From: Anaeromyces robustus
Taxonomy: Eukaryota; Neocallimastigomycota; Neocallimastigomycetes; Neocallimastigales; Neocallimastigaceae
DNA: 60,931 bases
NCBI GenBank assembly: GCA_002104895.1
Contig: MCFG01000398.1
Coordinates: forward strand, 1 to 60,931
Reading direction: 5' to 3'
Part shown: positions 25,700-39,194 of the stretch, piece by piece
Layout: the number at the start of each line of letters is the position of its first letter
Numbering within the stretch: the stretch's first letter is position 1
Made by a program: the position numbers and the translations under genes
Notes under the pieces: generated by a model
What the model was told of the DNA's origin: nothing
The model's database searches: none
Seen by the model: the letters and a program-made list of their open reading frames with translations, nothing else

Positions 25700-26404
25700 A
25701 TGAAACTTATTATTTTATTATTAATTTTAACTATTTCTATTTCAACTTATGCTAATACGGTTAATTTCTTGAAATTATTAAAAAGAGATGTTTCTTATGA
25801 TGAAGAAGAATTCTTAAATAGTTTAGGTGAAGAATGTAGAACAGACTATGAAAATTCTGATTATTATAATAAATGTATACCTGAAATAACTTTAGAAAAT
25901 TATAAAACTTCTTGTTCTGATGTTGTTTCGGAAAAATGTCAAAAATTTTATGATGACCCTTTAAAATTTTTTCCAAAATGTAAAGATATTTCTGTATTTA
26001 AGGAATTTCATCATCCAGTTATCATGAAAACTATTCAACAAACTAATGATGTATATTGTCAAACTAATGAAGAAGGTAAATTATGTCCATATTCTTTGTC
26101 TTTAATGACAGAAAGTAATGGTCTTAAGGCTTTAGAAGATCAATGTAAATCTAAAAAATGTACTGAATCTTTACTTAAAATTTTTAAAGATATTGATATT
26201 GATCAATATACAGTCTATGAAAGCGCATCATATACTACTGGAAGTTATACTTATAATGATATAAATATAGTCAACGAATATATTTCTATTTTAGAATCTA
26301 ATACTTGTAAAGCTGAACATGTTACCAGTGATGCTATTAATATGAAATCTAATAATATTTTATTAACTCTTTTACTTTTACTTTTATTATTATATATCTA
26401 TTAG
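25700..26404 (+). CDS. Secreted cysteine-rich protein, probably GPI-anchored; family not recognised
   Basis: A 234-residue single-exon gene. Residues 1-18 (MKLIILLLILTISISTYA) form a clear signal peptide with an AxA-like cleavage end. The mature part has ten cysteines (46, 59, 72, 80, 94, 120, 129, 149, 154, 203), an even number consistent with disulphides. A C-terminal hydrophobic tail of about 14 residues after MKSNN, with no basic residues following, is the usual GPI-attachment signal, so the protein should sit on the outer membrane face or in the wall. The middle is acidic and Tyr/Lys-rich. No catalytic motif was seen. It lies between decayed genes and a long AAAAT array but is intact, so it is likely selected. 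An A-rich leader precedes the ATG. Confidence 0.75.
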   Translation: MKLIILLLILTISISTYANTVNFLKLLKRDVSYDEEEFLNSLGEECRTDYENSDYYNKCIPEITLENYKTSCSDVVSEKCQKFYDDPLKFFPKCKDISVFKEFHHPVIMKTIQQTNDVYCQTNEEGKLCPYSLSLMTESNGLKALEDQCKSKKCTESLLKIFKDIDIDQYTVYESASYTTGSYTYNDINIVNEYISILESNTCKAEHVTSDAINMKSNNILLTLLLLLLLLYIY

Positions 26405-26557
26405 ATAGATTATATATTTAAAATAATTACAATAATATTAAAAATAGAAAGAAAAAAAAAAGAAAGAAAGAAGAAATAGAATGTGGTAAATTAATTAAAA
26501 TAGAATAAAAATAAAATAAAGTAATAAGTTTTTTTAAAACTTAAAAAAAATTAATAA

Positions 26558-27165
26558 TAAAATAAAATAAAATAAAATAAAATAAAATAAAATAAAATAA
26601 AATAAAATAAAATAAAATAAAATAAAATAAAATAAAATAAAACAAGATAAAATAAAATAAACAAATAAAAATAAAATAAAATAAAATAAAATAAAATAAA
26701 ATAAAATAAAATAAAATAAAATAAAATAAAATAAAATAAAATAAAATAAAATAAAATAAAATAAAATAAAATAAAATAAAATAAAATAAAATAAAATAAA
26801 ATAAAATAAAATAAAATAAAATAAAATAAAATAAAATAAAATAAAATAAAATAAAATAAAATAAAATAAAATAAAATAAAATAAAATAAAATAAAATAAA
26901 ATAAAATAAAATAAAATAAAATAAAATAAAATAAAATAAAATAAAATAAAATAAAATAAAATAAAATAAAATAAAATAAAATAAAATAAAATAAAATAAA
27001 ATAAAATAAAATAAAATAAAATAAAATAAAATAAAATAAAATAAAATAAAATAAAATAAAATAAAATAAAATAAAATAAAATAAAATAAAATAAAATAAA
27101 ATAAAATAAAATAAAATAAAATAAAATAAAATAAAATAAAATAAAATAAAATAAAATAAAGTAAA
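26558..27165 (+). repeat. (AAAAT)n pentanucleotide array, ~600 bases
   Basis: About 120 copies of AAAAT with interruptions only near its left end (ACAAGAT, AAACAAATAAAAAT at 26641-26672) and right end (GTAAAACAAAACAAAAT from 27160). The core is uniform. Because five is not a multiple of three and the unit lacks stops on the minus strand, all three minus frames stay open and show ILFYF repeats. These are not genes. Confidence 0.97.
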
Positions 27166-27169
27166 ACAA

Positions 27170-27780
27170 AACAAAATAAAATAAACAATTAAAAAAAAAT
27201 ATATAGAAAAATCAAAAACAACTAAAAAAAAATATAGAATTATAAATAAAATAAAAATTTTAAATAAAAAATTAAAATCAAAAAAAAAAAAAAAAAGAAA
27301 AAAAAAATAACAATAAAAAAATAAAACATAAAATAAATAAATAAATGAATAAATGAATAAAAATAAATAAATAAAAAATGTTAAAATTATAATAAATTAA
27401 ATATTTAACATAAAAAAAAAAAATTTGATTATAAAATCAACTATATAAAATATCAGAAAGTTTTTTGTTTTTTATATTTATTATAAATTTTACAATTTTA
27501 CAATATAAAAGTAAAAATCGTTTATAATTAAATTTAAATATTCTTTTTTAATTAAGTATTTTAAAATTTTATTTATATATGAAAAAAGAATATTCTTTGA
27601 ATTATTTTAATCTCTAAAAGAATTAGATTTTTTATTATTTAATTTTTAAAAATAAAAAAAATCAATGTAAAAATATTATTAAATAAAATTTGTTATCTTT
27701 TTAAAATTAATAATTTATTTTTTTTTAAAACCAATGTTTAGTAAAGTAATAGAATTTTAATCAATTACTTTTTGAAAATT
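27170..27780. other. AT-rich spacer, no gene seen
   Basis: A and A/T runs, a TAAA/TGAA microsatellite at 27330-27376, and several TTTTTAAA tracts. Nothing coding was seen. Confidence 0.6.
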
Positions 27781-27989
27781 TCAATAACTTTTATCATATT
27801 TGAAGTATAACAATATTTGTGATTGGAAAAGTATATCAATGGTATATTCATTTAAAATTTTAAATCTATATTTTTCGCGAATATTTCTTTGACATGATTA
27901 CTATTTATACCATTTTCATATTTATTAGTAATATAAGAATTATAAGATTTGGCAATATTATAGTATTCATAATATTATCATATTCTGAA

Positions 27990-29440
27990 TGAGCATGCAT
28001 ATCTAAAATAACTTAATAAATAAATTGGATTGAAAATGTTTTATCTATTTCATTAGTAAAATTATCAGTTTCAGTTTCAGTTTCAGAGTCTATACCCATT
28101 TTTTTATTAATAATGGAAGAAAAAAATGATTTTTTTGGTAAATAAATGGTAATCAAAAAAATAAAAAAACAAAAAAAAAAAAAAAAAAACAATACAACAG
28201 AAAAAAATCCATTTATATTTTTAGAAATATTTTCGAACATATCAGAAATGTTTGTATTTATGAATATCTCCCCCTCCATTTCCTGTTCTTATATCCAATA
28301 GATTTCCTTCTATATTTATTAAGTATATTTTATTTTAATAATATTATGATACTTTCGCATTAAAACAGTTGATAAAGGTAAAAAAAATTTCAATATTTTA
28401 TTTTCTGGTTAAGAAGCAAGTAATATAACTATTGGAAGTATACTTATCTTTTCGTACTTTTAATTAATGTTTTATTACCTAAATTTTTTTCGACAAAAAA
28501 AAAAATTTTTTTTTTCACTCTGACTAAACGGTAACGAATATCACTATCACATTTATCAGTTAACATATAATAAAACAAATACTATTTATTTTTTGGTAAT
28601 AATAATTGTTAGTATTTACTTTGATTGGATTATTTTCATCTTTTTTTATAATACAATCTTTTATGTTGGTGATATAATTGATATATACTTTTCTATATAT
28701 ATAGATAAGGATAAGCATAATTAATTTGGTTTTCTCTAGCTAAAGTTTTTTTTTTTAAATAAAAATATCTTCTATCAAATCTAAGATCTACCGTATTTAT
28801 TGCTTTTTATTTTATAAACATTCAAATTTTATCATAATAAGATGATCTTCCGTCCGGTAATAATGATTTTATCATTTTGAATTGAATTGATTTAATATAT
28901 CATTCTATTTAGTCATAGAAATTACAAAATTTTGTAAATCAGCAAAGTCGTAACACTTGATAATATTTTTTTTAAACTATTTTATTGTTAAAATCTTGAA
29001 AATTTAACTTTTGAAGAATATTTACCCGATCTGAATAAGATTTATTTCTCAAGTCGTCATTATAATAAACTACATCGAATGGAATAAATATATCATTAAT
29101 AAATTAATAAATATTTACAATCAAATACAATATAATATTATAATTATTTCTACGACTTTGTCCAACAAATCTTCCACACGTAAATTTTCAGAAATGCTAA
29201 ACATTAAATATATTGATTATAATTATTAATCTATGAATTTCCATCGGTTTTAGAAGTAACATAAAATGTACTCATGAATAAATTTTCTTGTTTCATGGAA
29301 TAAGATATTTTGAGAAGGAATAAATTAGTTTTTGAAATTCGAAAATTCGGCATCAATAATTAGGAATATAAATAATTCAAAACAAAATTTGAGCAATCTA
29401 GAGAAAAAAAATATCGTATGAATCATATTTATTATATTAT
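27990..29440 (-). pseudogene. Decayed viral-type mRNA capping enzyme (guanylyltransferase plus cap N7-methyltransferase)
   Basis: Minus-strand frames hold, in the right order, landmarks of the covalent nucleotidyltransferase fold. At 29240-29251 is KTDG within YVTSKTDGN (motif I, the nucleotide-attached Lys). At 29059-29079 is FDVVYYN followed by DDLRNKSYSDRVNIL. At 28825-28857 is PDGRSSYYDKI (just after motif IV), then AINTVDLRF near 28770-28808 (motif V region). At 28513-28536 is RYRLVRVK (motif VI-like). Downstream, near 28247-28301, LLDI plus GNGGGDIHKYKH resembles SAM-binding motif I of cap N7-methyltransferases, and FSIQF at about 28022-28036 resembles their conserved QF box. GTase followed by MTase in one chain is typical of large DNA viruses and of some linear-plasmid and virus-like elements; fungal nuclear enzymes are separate proteins. 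At least six stops and frameshifts make it non-functional. The 88-residue frame at 28013-28279 is one broken piece of it. The assignment is from motif order, without a search. Confidence 0.6.
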
Positions 29441-29559
29441 TTTTCTCTTGATTAATGTTGTTAGGAATATTAAAAAATATAAAAAAGAAAAGTAAAGTTT
29501 TTTATCATTAATCATTTATTAATAATTCGATAGATATATTATTATTATAATTATAATTA

Positions 29560-30190
29560 AATATATTTATATATAGATAATGTTATTAAAAAAACTTTAT
29601 GGTTTCAAAAGGTTTAAAGAAAAAGATTTATTAATGATTCTATTTTCAGTAAAAGAAATGTATAATTTTTTCCTTTTTTATAATATTTATATAAATTAAA
29701 TTTAAAAAATACAAAATTATTAAATAAAATAAATATTTTTTAAACAATATTATTCATATTGTATATTATATATATAATCAATTTATTATTTTTAAATTTA
29801 TTTACAATATTAGAACTTTTGGGTCTTTTGATATTTCTCAAAATATTATCGATGATTTATCGACTTTAATTAATCTTGAAAAAAAAATGTAAAATTTTTA
29901 TATTAGATATATATATTATTTAATATTTAATAATTAAAAGGTATTTATTTATTTTTTGATATATTAATTTTTATGTTTTAAAACAAAAAAACAAAAACAA
30001 AAACAAAAACAAAAAAGAATTTCTGAAAGAAAGAATGAGTATGAAATCAACTTTAAATTAGGAACCACTGGAGAAATTTACTAATCTTGAATCATTGTAA
30101 ATATCATTTAAATATATATAGGAACAAGATAAAATAGTTATTACAAGAGTTGAAGTTTTTTCCTTTAATATCGACACTATAATTTAAATT
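29560..30190 (+). pseudogene. Leucine-rich-repeat fragments, plus strand
   Basis: FDISQNIIDDLSTLINLEK at about 29830-29885 and EPLEKFTNLESL near 30063-30097 have the spacing of leucine-rich repeats. The second ends at a possible splice donor (TTG|TAAATA). Stops lie between them. The opposite strand of the next kilobase also carries LRR text, so the locus may be two inverted remnants. Confidence 0.4.
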
Positions 30191-30239
30191 ACTATTTTTT
30201 AATATATTAAATAATTATATACATAATTACATTGAATTA

Positions 30240-31190
30240 AGAGTAGTAACTTTGTTAATAGCTTCTGGAAAAACAGCATCAATTAAATTTTCATTCAACT
30301 TACTACAATAAATATATAATTAATTAAAAATTATAGATATGTATAATTATTATAATAATATTTTTAATTGTTTATATATATGTATTATTATTATATATAT
30401 AATATTTTAGGTATATATATTATACTATGCATATATAATTTTAAATATAAAAAAAAAAAAGAAAAAAGAAATCACAGATATCTAAGACTTTCTATATCAT
30501 TTAATATATCAGGTAAATTAGTAATTCTATTAAAATTTAAAAATACACTAATTGATTTTGATAAAGAAAGTGATTTGGTTATCATTTAATGGACTATTAT
30601 AAAAAAAAATATAAAGCATATAAAAAAAATATATATAATTAATAAATATATTTATTATACAATTATACAGTTAATTTTCTTTTAACTAATATAATTAATA
30701 AATAATAAATAATTAAAAAAAAATATAAATTTGTAATTATAATTTTTTTAAAAAAAAAAAAACATTAAAGATATATATATTATTATTTTTATAATAATTA
30801 CAATTCTTCAAGTTTACATGAGATAACCAAATGATTTTAGAACACTATTAGTTTTGTTATTTCTTAAATTACTATATATTTAAATAATTATTATAATTAA
30901 AATAAAAAAAAGAGAATAGCATATTAATTAATTGTTTTTATTCATTTTATCGTAAAAACATTTATTAATAATTATATATTATTAAAAGAGATAAGAGTAA
31001 AAAAAAATTTTTTTTTATTAATTAAAACATATTAAAATTCTATCAATAAATATTTATTCATATAGTCATTTACATAAATACCTAATATAAATAAATAAAT
31101 TAAATAAAAAAAAACTTACATTTTTTCAAGTTTACTTAAAGAAGAAATTTCAATAATTACATTTTGAGAAAAAGAATACTAAATTATGAA
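30240..31190 (-). pseudogene. Decayed leucine-rich-repeat gene, one repeat per exon-like island
   Basis: On the minus strand, separate islands each encode about one LRR: NVIIEISSLSKLEKM with a GTAAGTTT donor (about 31117-31165); NNK, SV, SFGYL with a stop (about 30795-30870); NRITNLPDILNDIESLRYL (about 30480-30545); KLNENLIDAVFPEAINKVTTLNS (about 30230-30305). Pure A/T DNA of about 250 bases separates them, as expected of introns. In-frame stops occur in at least two islands. LRR proteins are common in anaerobic-fungal genomes; function cannot be told. Confidence 0.45.
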
Positions 31191-31710
31191 ACTATCCATT
31201 TTGTTGTATTATAATATGTCATATATGATTATTATGACTATTATGATTATTATTATTACAGTATCTCTTAAATTTTTTCAAATATTTTAATAAATTATCA
31301 AGAATATCATATTTTATAATTCCCAAATACATATCATTAGACAAATATCTAAAAATATATGTAAATAAAAACATAAAAAATTTTATTAATAATATATATA
31401 TATATATAACAATGATAATTAGGATGGTAAAATTTATTTAAGAGGTATTGATAAGGTTATCAAACCATATGAATCAGAGTAATTCTTAAAGAGTTTGAAA
31501 AAAAATTTTTTTTCTCCAATAGTAATTTTTATTCAAAAAAAAAAAAAAAAAATATGTATACAATTAAAAAAAAGCATCATTATTTATTCATATAGATATA
31601 TCTAAATTTCTATATTATATATTAATTAATAATTAATAATAAATATTCTTTTTTCTAATTTTTTTTATAAGAAAAATATTATGATTGAATTCAATTTATT
31701 ATTATTATTA

Positions 31711-31749
31711 TTATTTTCATAAGTAAATTTTATTTACTTATGAAAATAA
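31711..31749. repeat. Perfect 17-bp hairpin
   Basis: TTATTTTCATAAGTAAA (31711-31727) pairs exactly with TTTACTTATGAAAATAA (31733-31749) over a 5-base loop. It stands alone in gene-free DNA between the LRR relics and the SH3 gene. Confidence 0.6.
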
Positions 31750-32012
31750 TTAATAATAATAATTGATTATATATTAATAAATAATTTATATATTTTATTT
31801 AATTAATCTTTTTTTAATTATATTTTTTTATTCTACTTTAGTTTTTATGTTTAATTAATATTTATATCAATTTATGTTTTATTTTATATATATTTAACTA
31901 AAAAATCAATATAATAATCTTTTTTAAGCTAATTTATAAAATAAAAATAAAAATAAAGATTATTATAAAAATTTAAAATCATAAATGTATAATCTTTTTT
32001 TTTCTCTCTCTT

Positions 32013-32052
<40 letters not shown>

Positions 32053-34360
32053 CCTTTTATATATATATTTATTTTAATTATGTATTATGTAAATTATTTA
32101 ATTAACATTTTTTATACTTAATTTTAATGTAATTTTTCCATGTATTTATTTTATACATTAAATATATATATATATATATATTTTTTTTAGTATATTCTTT
32201 GTGAATTATAAATAATTTATTACAAAAAGTATTAATTTATTTTTTTATAAATGTCACATAAAAAAAAAGTTATTAACATATAAATAATTATTATTGTTAA
32301 TGGTGTATTGATATATATATGAATAAGCTATATAAGGTTAATTATGCATTTTATTTTTATAAAATGAAAATATAAATAGTTTTTTGCATTTATAAGTAAA
32401 CATTATTGAATAATTCATATGTTTTTTTTTTAATATTAATGATTTCAAAAGAAAATATTTTGTTTACAGAAAGGAATAATATATAGTATTATAAAGTTTA
32501 CTGAATAATTTAAATAATGAAAAATAATATATTATTTTAATGATAAATATATATACATATATATATTGATAATAAATTATTTCTATATTTCTATATTAAA
32601 ACTATTTTAATAATATTAGAGTATTGATTGTATTGTAATTGTAATCTAATTTTATACTAATAATTAAATATATATATTAATATATGGAATTTATAATTTC
32701 AGTTATTTCTACTAGAAAATGATTTTTATTATACAATAATAATAATTTTAATTACTTTATTTAGTTTCTATTTATTTATATATTTATTTTTATTTTTTCT
32801 ATTAGTTTTATTTCATTTCATTTAATTATTTTTTTTTCTTAAATTCAAAATCTTTCTATATCATTGGTAGATAGTTTTAATTAATTTTAAAAATTAAAAA
32901 AATTAAAAAAAAAATTAAAAAAAAAAAAAATTATAAAAAAAAAAAATTAAAATAAAAAAATATTAATTAATTAATATGTGGATAATACAATTCTAATTGA
33001 TTCTAATATATGAAAATTTCTAATTTTATTATATAATAATTATTATTTTTTTATTGAATATTGAATATTGAATATAGAATTATATTTTATTTTATCTTAT
33101 TTTATTATAATTTTTTTATTTTTTCAAATATTTAAAATTTCATTTCATTTTAGTTTTTTAACATACTATACTATAAAGTTTTTATTATCTTTATTTTTAT
33201 ATTTTTTTTATATTTTTCTTCTTTACTTCTTTATTTTAAATTAATTTTTTTATTAAGCTTTTTTTTTAAATTAAATGAATAGAAATTTGATGAATTCCAT
33301 ATATTGCAATATATTTTAATAAATAATTGTAATTAACATTACTATTTTGACAAATTTAAATATATATAAAAAATTAAAAAAAAAAAAAAAACTATAAAAT
33401 AAAAAGATAAAAAGAAAAGAATTAAGTAATTATAAAGAAATAAAAAATAAAGATATTTTTATATATTTATATATAGATTATTAATATTATTAATAATTAA
33501 TTATTTTATTATTATTATAATTTTATTATTATTATAATTTTATTATTATTATTTTTTAAACTTTTTTGTATATTATTTTTTATCATTAATAATAAGAATA
33601 ATAAACTTATTAATGTTGGCATTGCAAACTTTTATATTCTTTTTTTTTATATTATTTTTTCTTTTTTTTATATATTTATTTTTTATATATAAATTTATTA
33701 TTTATTTATTAAGGGGTAAAATAAAAAAGTTTTTTTTTATCTATCTTTTTTTAAAATGTTTATGATATTGTTTGCATTTTTATATGAAATATTTATATAT
33801 TTTATATACTATTGAAATATTACATAGCATTTAATTAATATTTTTAAAATGATTGATATGATAAAACAACATTGATTTAAAATGATAATAAAAAGATTTG
33901 ATATATTACTTTATTTTATAATTTTATTCATCGCAATGATGGCCATATTCTTTTAATTAATGGTTTATTCTATTCTCTTTTTTTCTTTTTCATAAACTGA
34001 TTAATAAACTTTATAATAATTATTTTTATTTTATTTTATTTTATTTTTTATTTTTATTTTTGAATGATCGATTGTTCTACTAATACCAAAAATAGTTAAT
34101 TATTAATTATTAATAATAAAATATTGATTAATTAATAAATAAAGTAAATAAAATTAAAAAAAAAAAAAAAATGAAGAAAAAAGTATATATGGAATTTTGG
34201 TATTATTATATATCATAATTTATAAATTTTTATAAATATTATAATATTTATTGTTTTATAATTATTATAAAATGAAATTTACAAAGATATTGAAAATAAT
34301 TAAAAAACTTTTTTCTCTATATTATTTTTTAATTAAATTATATTAATTAATCAAATATGA

Positions 34361-34451
<91 letters not shown>

Positions 34452-35944
34452 ATATTAAATAAGATTTAATAATAAATAAATAATAAATAAGATTTAATAA
34501 TAAATAAAGTAATTAATAAATTTTTATGAATAAATTATATTTATTTAATTTATATTTATTTATTCATTTATTTTTGTGGTTTTATTTTTTAATTAAAATT
34601 TTTTCAATTTATAATTTGTTTTATCATTTTATTATTCCTAATTAAAATTAGTTAATTATTTATGATTAACTATATTATTTTAATTATTATATATATCTAA
34701 CTAAATTAGTTTTAAATCGTTTTTTCATTTTTTTTTTTTTTTTTTTTTAAATAAAAATCATTAAAACATTATACCTTTTAAAGTATTATAATTATATATT
34801 ATTTATTCTCTTTTTTTTTTTTTTTTTTTTTTTTTCTTTCTTTTTTCTTTTCTTTTTTTTTTGATTTTTGAAAAGAGTATATATAATTTAAATAATATTT
34901 TTTGAAATTTCTTTCTTTCTTTTCTTCTTTTTTGTAATATATGTAATATATTTTTATACCTTTTTGTTATTATATCATATTTATTATTTATTTATATCAA
35001 TTTAAATGTATATATATGTATAAGATAAAAAAAAACAAAAAAAAAAAAAAAAAAAAAGAAATTCTTCGAATAAATAATTATCATATTTTAGAAATTACAA
35101 TCTTACACTCTATAAACATTAACTACAACATAAAACATTTTCATAAGAAAGAATATTATATATAATATAAATATATAATTATTCAAATATAAATAATATT
35201 ATAAATACTGACATTATAGATAAGGTTATTTTATTATTTCAGATATAACATTTAACCTAATTTTGGATTTTAATGATTTATAATTTATAATAAATAATAA
35301 TTAAATTATTATTAATATTATATATATGTATATAAATCATAACATATGTAATATATCCCTTTCTTTTATATTAAATATTTTATATATAATTATATGAATA
35401 TAGTATATAATTATAATAACATAGAAAAATTAACAAATTTAAATTTTTTAAAATATTATATTTTATATTTTATTATTTTATATAATTCATTATTTTAGGT
35501 CAAATATTTTATACCTTTTATTAAAATGAATTGAAAAAAAAATAATTTTTTTATATATAAATTATATATTATAATTTTCATTTTTATTATAATTCACAAT
35601 ATTATTTTATAGAAGTGTATATAAACATTTATTAATAAAACCTCTATTTACAACATTAAAATTGAATAAATTTTAATTAATTAATAAAAATAAAAAGAAC
35701 TATTTGTTATTAATAATTATTAATACATACCCAATAAATTAATTACAAAACAAAATAAAACAAAACAAAACGAAACAAAAAAAAAAAAAAAAAAGAAAAA
35801 ATTCATTTTATTTATAGAAAATAAGAAAATACTTTTTAATATCAATTTTTTTTTAAATATATTTATTAATTTTTTTGAATTTATTTTACTAAACAATAAG
35901 AAAAATTTCATAATATACATTTTATATTTATATATATATCAAAC
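31750..35944. other. 4.2 kb gene-free AT-rich region
   Basis: No coding text was found on either strand. It contains a poly-T/CT tract at 31995-32053, a (TAAA)n run of about 85 bases at 34361-34453, mixed poly-T at 34810-34860 and a (CAAAA) run near 35748-35778. No GC islands or motif clusters like those in 4-19 kb were seen. Confidence 0.7.
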
Positions 35945-36772
35945 ATGTCAGGGAATGATGATGCAAACAATGCATCAATAGATAATAATAATTTATTAAA
36001 TATTAATTACATCGATAATAATAGTAATGATATCAGTCAGAATAATAATAACGATAATAGAATACATTATTCTTTCAATACTAACTTTAATAATAATGAA
36101 AATAACAATAATAATGTAAATATAAACTATTCAAATGGTCAGTCACTTTATCAAGTATCCAATGACGTAAATGGTACTGATACTAATACAAATGAAAATA
36201 ATATAGTTTCTAAACCTGAAAAAACATCATCTTATGCTTCATTAATCGTTGGTGTTTCATTAACTGTTGGTTTAATCATATTTTTATTGTCAACGACTAC
36301 CATAGTATCCTATATTCAAAAAAGAAATAGAGAAGTAATAATGATTTTAATTTAAAAAATAAAAATAAAATAAAAATAAAATAAAAAAATTAATTAAATT
36401 TTTAATTTATATTAAATAAATTATAATATATAAATATTAATATATTAATATATTAGTATAGTACAATATATTAAATTAATCTTTATTTTTTTTCTTTATA
36501 TTTATTCATATAATTTATTTATTCATAATTTCATAATTTCTATATTTAAATAAAATATTAATTAAATCTATCTTAATTTTATTAATTTTATTCTATAAAA
36601 TTTATTATTACAAAAAAAAAAAAAAAATAATTATAAATACATTTTTTTTTTAAAAATAATTTATCAATTAAAACCACATTATCAATAAAAAATGTATAAT
36701 AAATAACAAATAACAAATACCTAACAATTAATAACTAATAACAAATAACAAATAACAAATAATTAATTATTG

Positions 36773-36816
<44 letters not shown>

Positions 36817-37744
36817 TTATATCAATTATAAATATAAATATTAAAAAAAAAAAAAATAGAAATTCATTAAACAAAAAGAAAAAGAAAGAAGAATAAAACT
36901 TGGTCAATCTGTACAATCATTAAATTCTACTAATGATGTTTTAAATTTATTATCTGATACAACAAAAAGTGAAATTCATCATCCATTTGATGATGATAAA
37001 AATATTCCACTTTTCCAAATAGGTATATACCCCAATTATAGTTATAAAGATCTTGAAAAAAAATTTAGACCAAAAAGTGAAAAGGATATTTCAACTCTTT
37101 TTAATGAATATAATGATCCTAAAAGAGCAAGTTTACAACAACAACAACAACAACAGCAACAACAACATAGTTTAATGAGTAATAGTAATGTAGCATCTTT
37201 ATTTCAAAATTCTAGACTTTATTCTCAAACTTTACCTATAATAAATGATTCTAGTAAAACCGATGAAATGGATATTAGTAATAATAAAAATTTAATTTAT
37301 GGTAGAAAACATTCTAATACTTATAGTAATTCTTCATCAATAAATCGTTTTCATTATAATAGTTATAGTCAAAGTCAAAGTCAAAGTCAAAGTCGTAGTA
37401 GTCGTAGTCATCGTCATAGTCATAGTCGTAGTCGTAGTCAAAGTGAAAGTCCAAGTTATAGTTATAGTTATAGTTATAGTCAAAGTCAAAGTCAAAGTCA
37501 GAGTCAAAGTCAAAGTCAAAGTCGAACTGAAGATGATGATAATTATGATAAAACTGAATCAGAACAAGATCCTGATAGAAGTCAAAGTTTAAGTCAAAGT
37601 ATATTTTTGGCATTAAAAAAGAAGCATAATATAAGGTAAATAAAGAAAAAAAGAATATTCTATTATATATTTTATATTTATTTTTTTAATTATTTATGAT
37701 TTTAATTAATAATATATTACTACTACTACTACTACTACTACTAC

Positions 37745-37775
<31 letters not shown>

Positions 37776-39140
37776 ATATTGTTGTTATTATTATAAATTA
37801 ATTAATTATTAATATTAATAATATTTTTTTATTTCATATATCAATAATTGTAAAAATATTTTACTATAAAATTTTATCATTTTTTAGAGATTCATATAAA
37901 ACAAAAATAGAAATGGATTTATTAAATATACCATATATAAAAAATCAAAGATTATCAGAAACCAATTCACAAGATATGTCAGAAAGGAGTCGTTTTTCAA
38001 GTTTAGTAGAAGATAGTGAACCTCTTCCATATTATTCATTAGATATGTCAGAAAGTGAATATTATAATACAGAAGTTTCAGATTCTTTATCAGAATTTAC
38101 TGATTTTACTATGCAAACTATGTCTTCAAAAATTTCAAAACATACTCAAAATCAAACTCGTACAGATGAAATGAATACTTCATTTAGTCGATCCTTTATA
38201 ATTGCCTCTGAAAAAGCAATGAATGATAATAATGAAACTATTTTAAAAGATTTAAATAAAAGTTATTATGATAATCAAAGTAATAATAATAATAAAAAAC
38301 AAATGTTTCCAACTGTTTCAGTAATGAATACAACTACTAATGGAATTAGTTTTATTAAAAAACCTTCTTCTTATGGAAATCAATTTAATGATAAATTAAA
38401 AAATAAAGAATCTAATGAATCACTTACAACTTCTATATCTTCTATTTCTAATATACGTTCAATATATAATTTAGCACCTTCTGTTTATGATATTTATTCA
38501 GCAGATGAATTAAATGAAATTGATGAAGATAAAAAAAATGTAAATAAAAATATTATTTATGATAATAATAAAATTAAAAATAGACAAAAAAGAATAAATG
38601 ATCAAATAAATAAAAATGAAAAAAGGGGAAAAAAAGAAAATTTTGAAGAAAAAATAGCAGAAGAGCAAGAACAAGAACAGAAAGAACATAAAGAAGAAAA
38701 AGAAGAAGAAAAAGAAGAGTATAATAAAAATTTTGATGATAGTAAAAATTCTTATCATAGTATATATCAATTACAACAACAAAATTCTATTTTACATCCA
38801 TTACAACCACCACATCCTAAAATTCAACCTCCATCAAAACAACAACAAGAACAACAACAACAACAATCAATACCAGCTCAACCATTATCTTCATCACAAC
38901 AACCATATCATAAATCACCCATTTCTAGAATTTATAATGATCATTCAAATGGTTCACATAATCAAAATAATACTTCTACAGTTATTGAATATAGTCAAAG
39001 TAGAATTGAATTTTTACCAAATAATAATCAGGGTAGTGAAGCCATCCCTTCAACTAATTCCATAACCCAACATGTATCCGAAAAAATAAATTCATATCCT
39101 TATTCTAATAATAACAATAATAGTAACAATAATAACATTG

Positions 39141-39194
<54 letters not shown>

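Noticed and set aside
26534-27188. Three overlapping 200-residue minus-strand ORFs of ILFYF repeats
   Set aside because: They are the three reading frames of the AAAAT pentanucleotide array, which has no stop on that strand; not genes.
28013-28279. 88-residue minus-strand ORF that looks like a small membrane protein
   Set aside because: Its hydrophobic part comes from a poly-T/A slip; flanking frames continue methyltransferase-like text, so it is a piece of the capping-enzyme relic.
30368-30589. 73-residue plus-strand ORF
   Set aside because: The opposite strand carries leucine-rich-repeat text there, making this frame a shadow.
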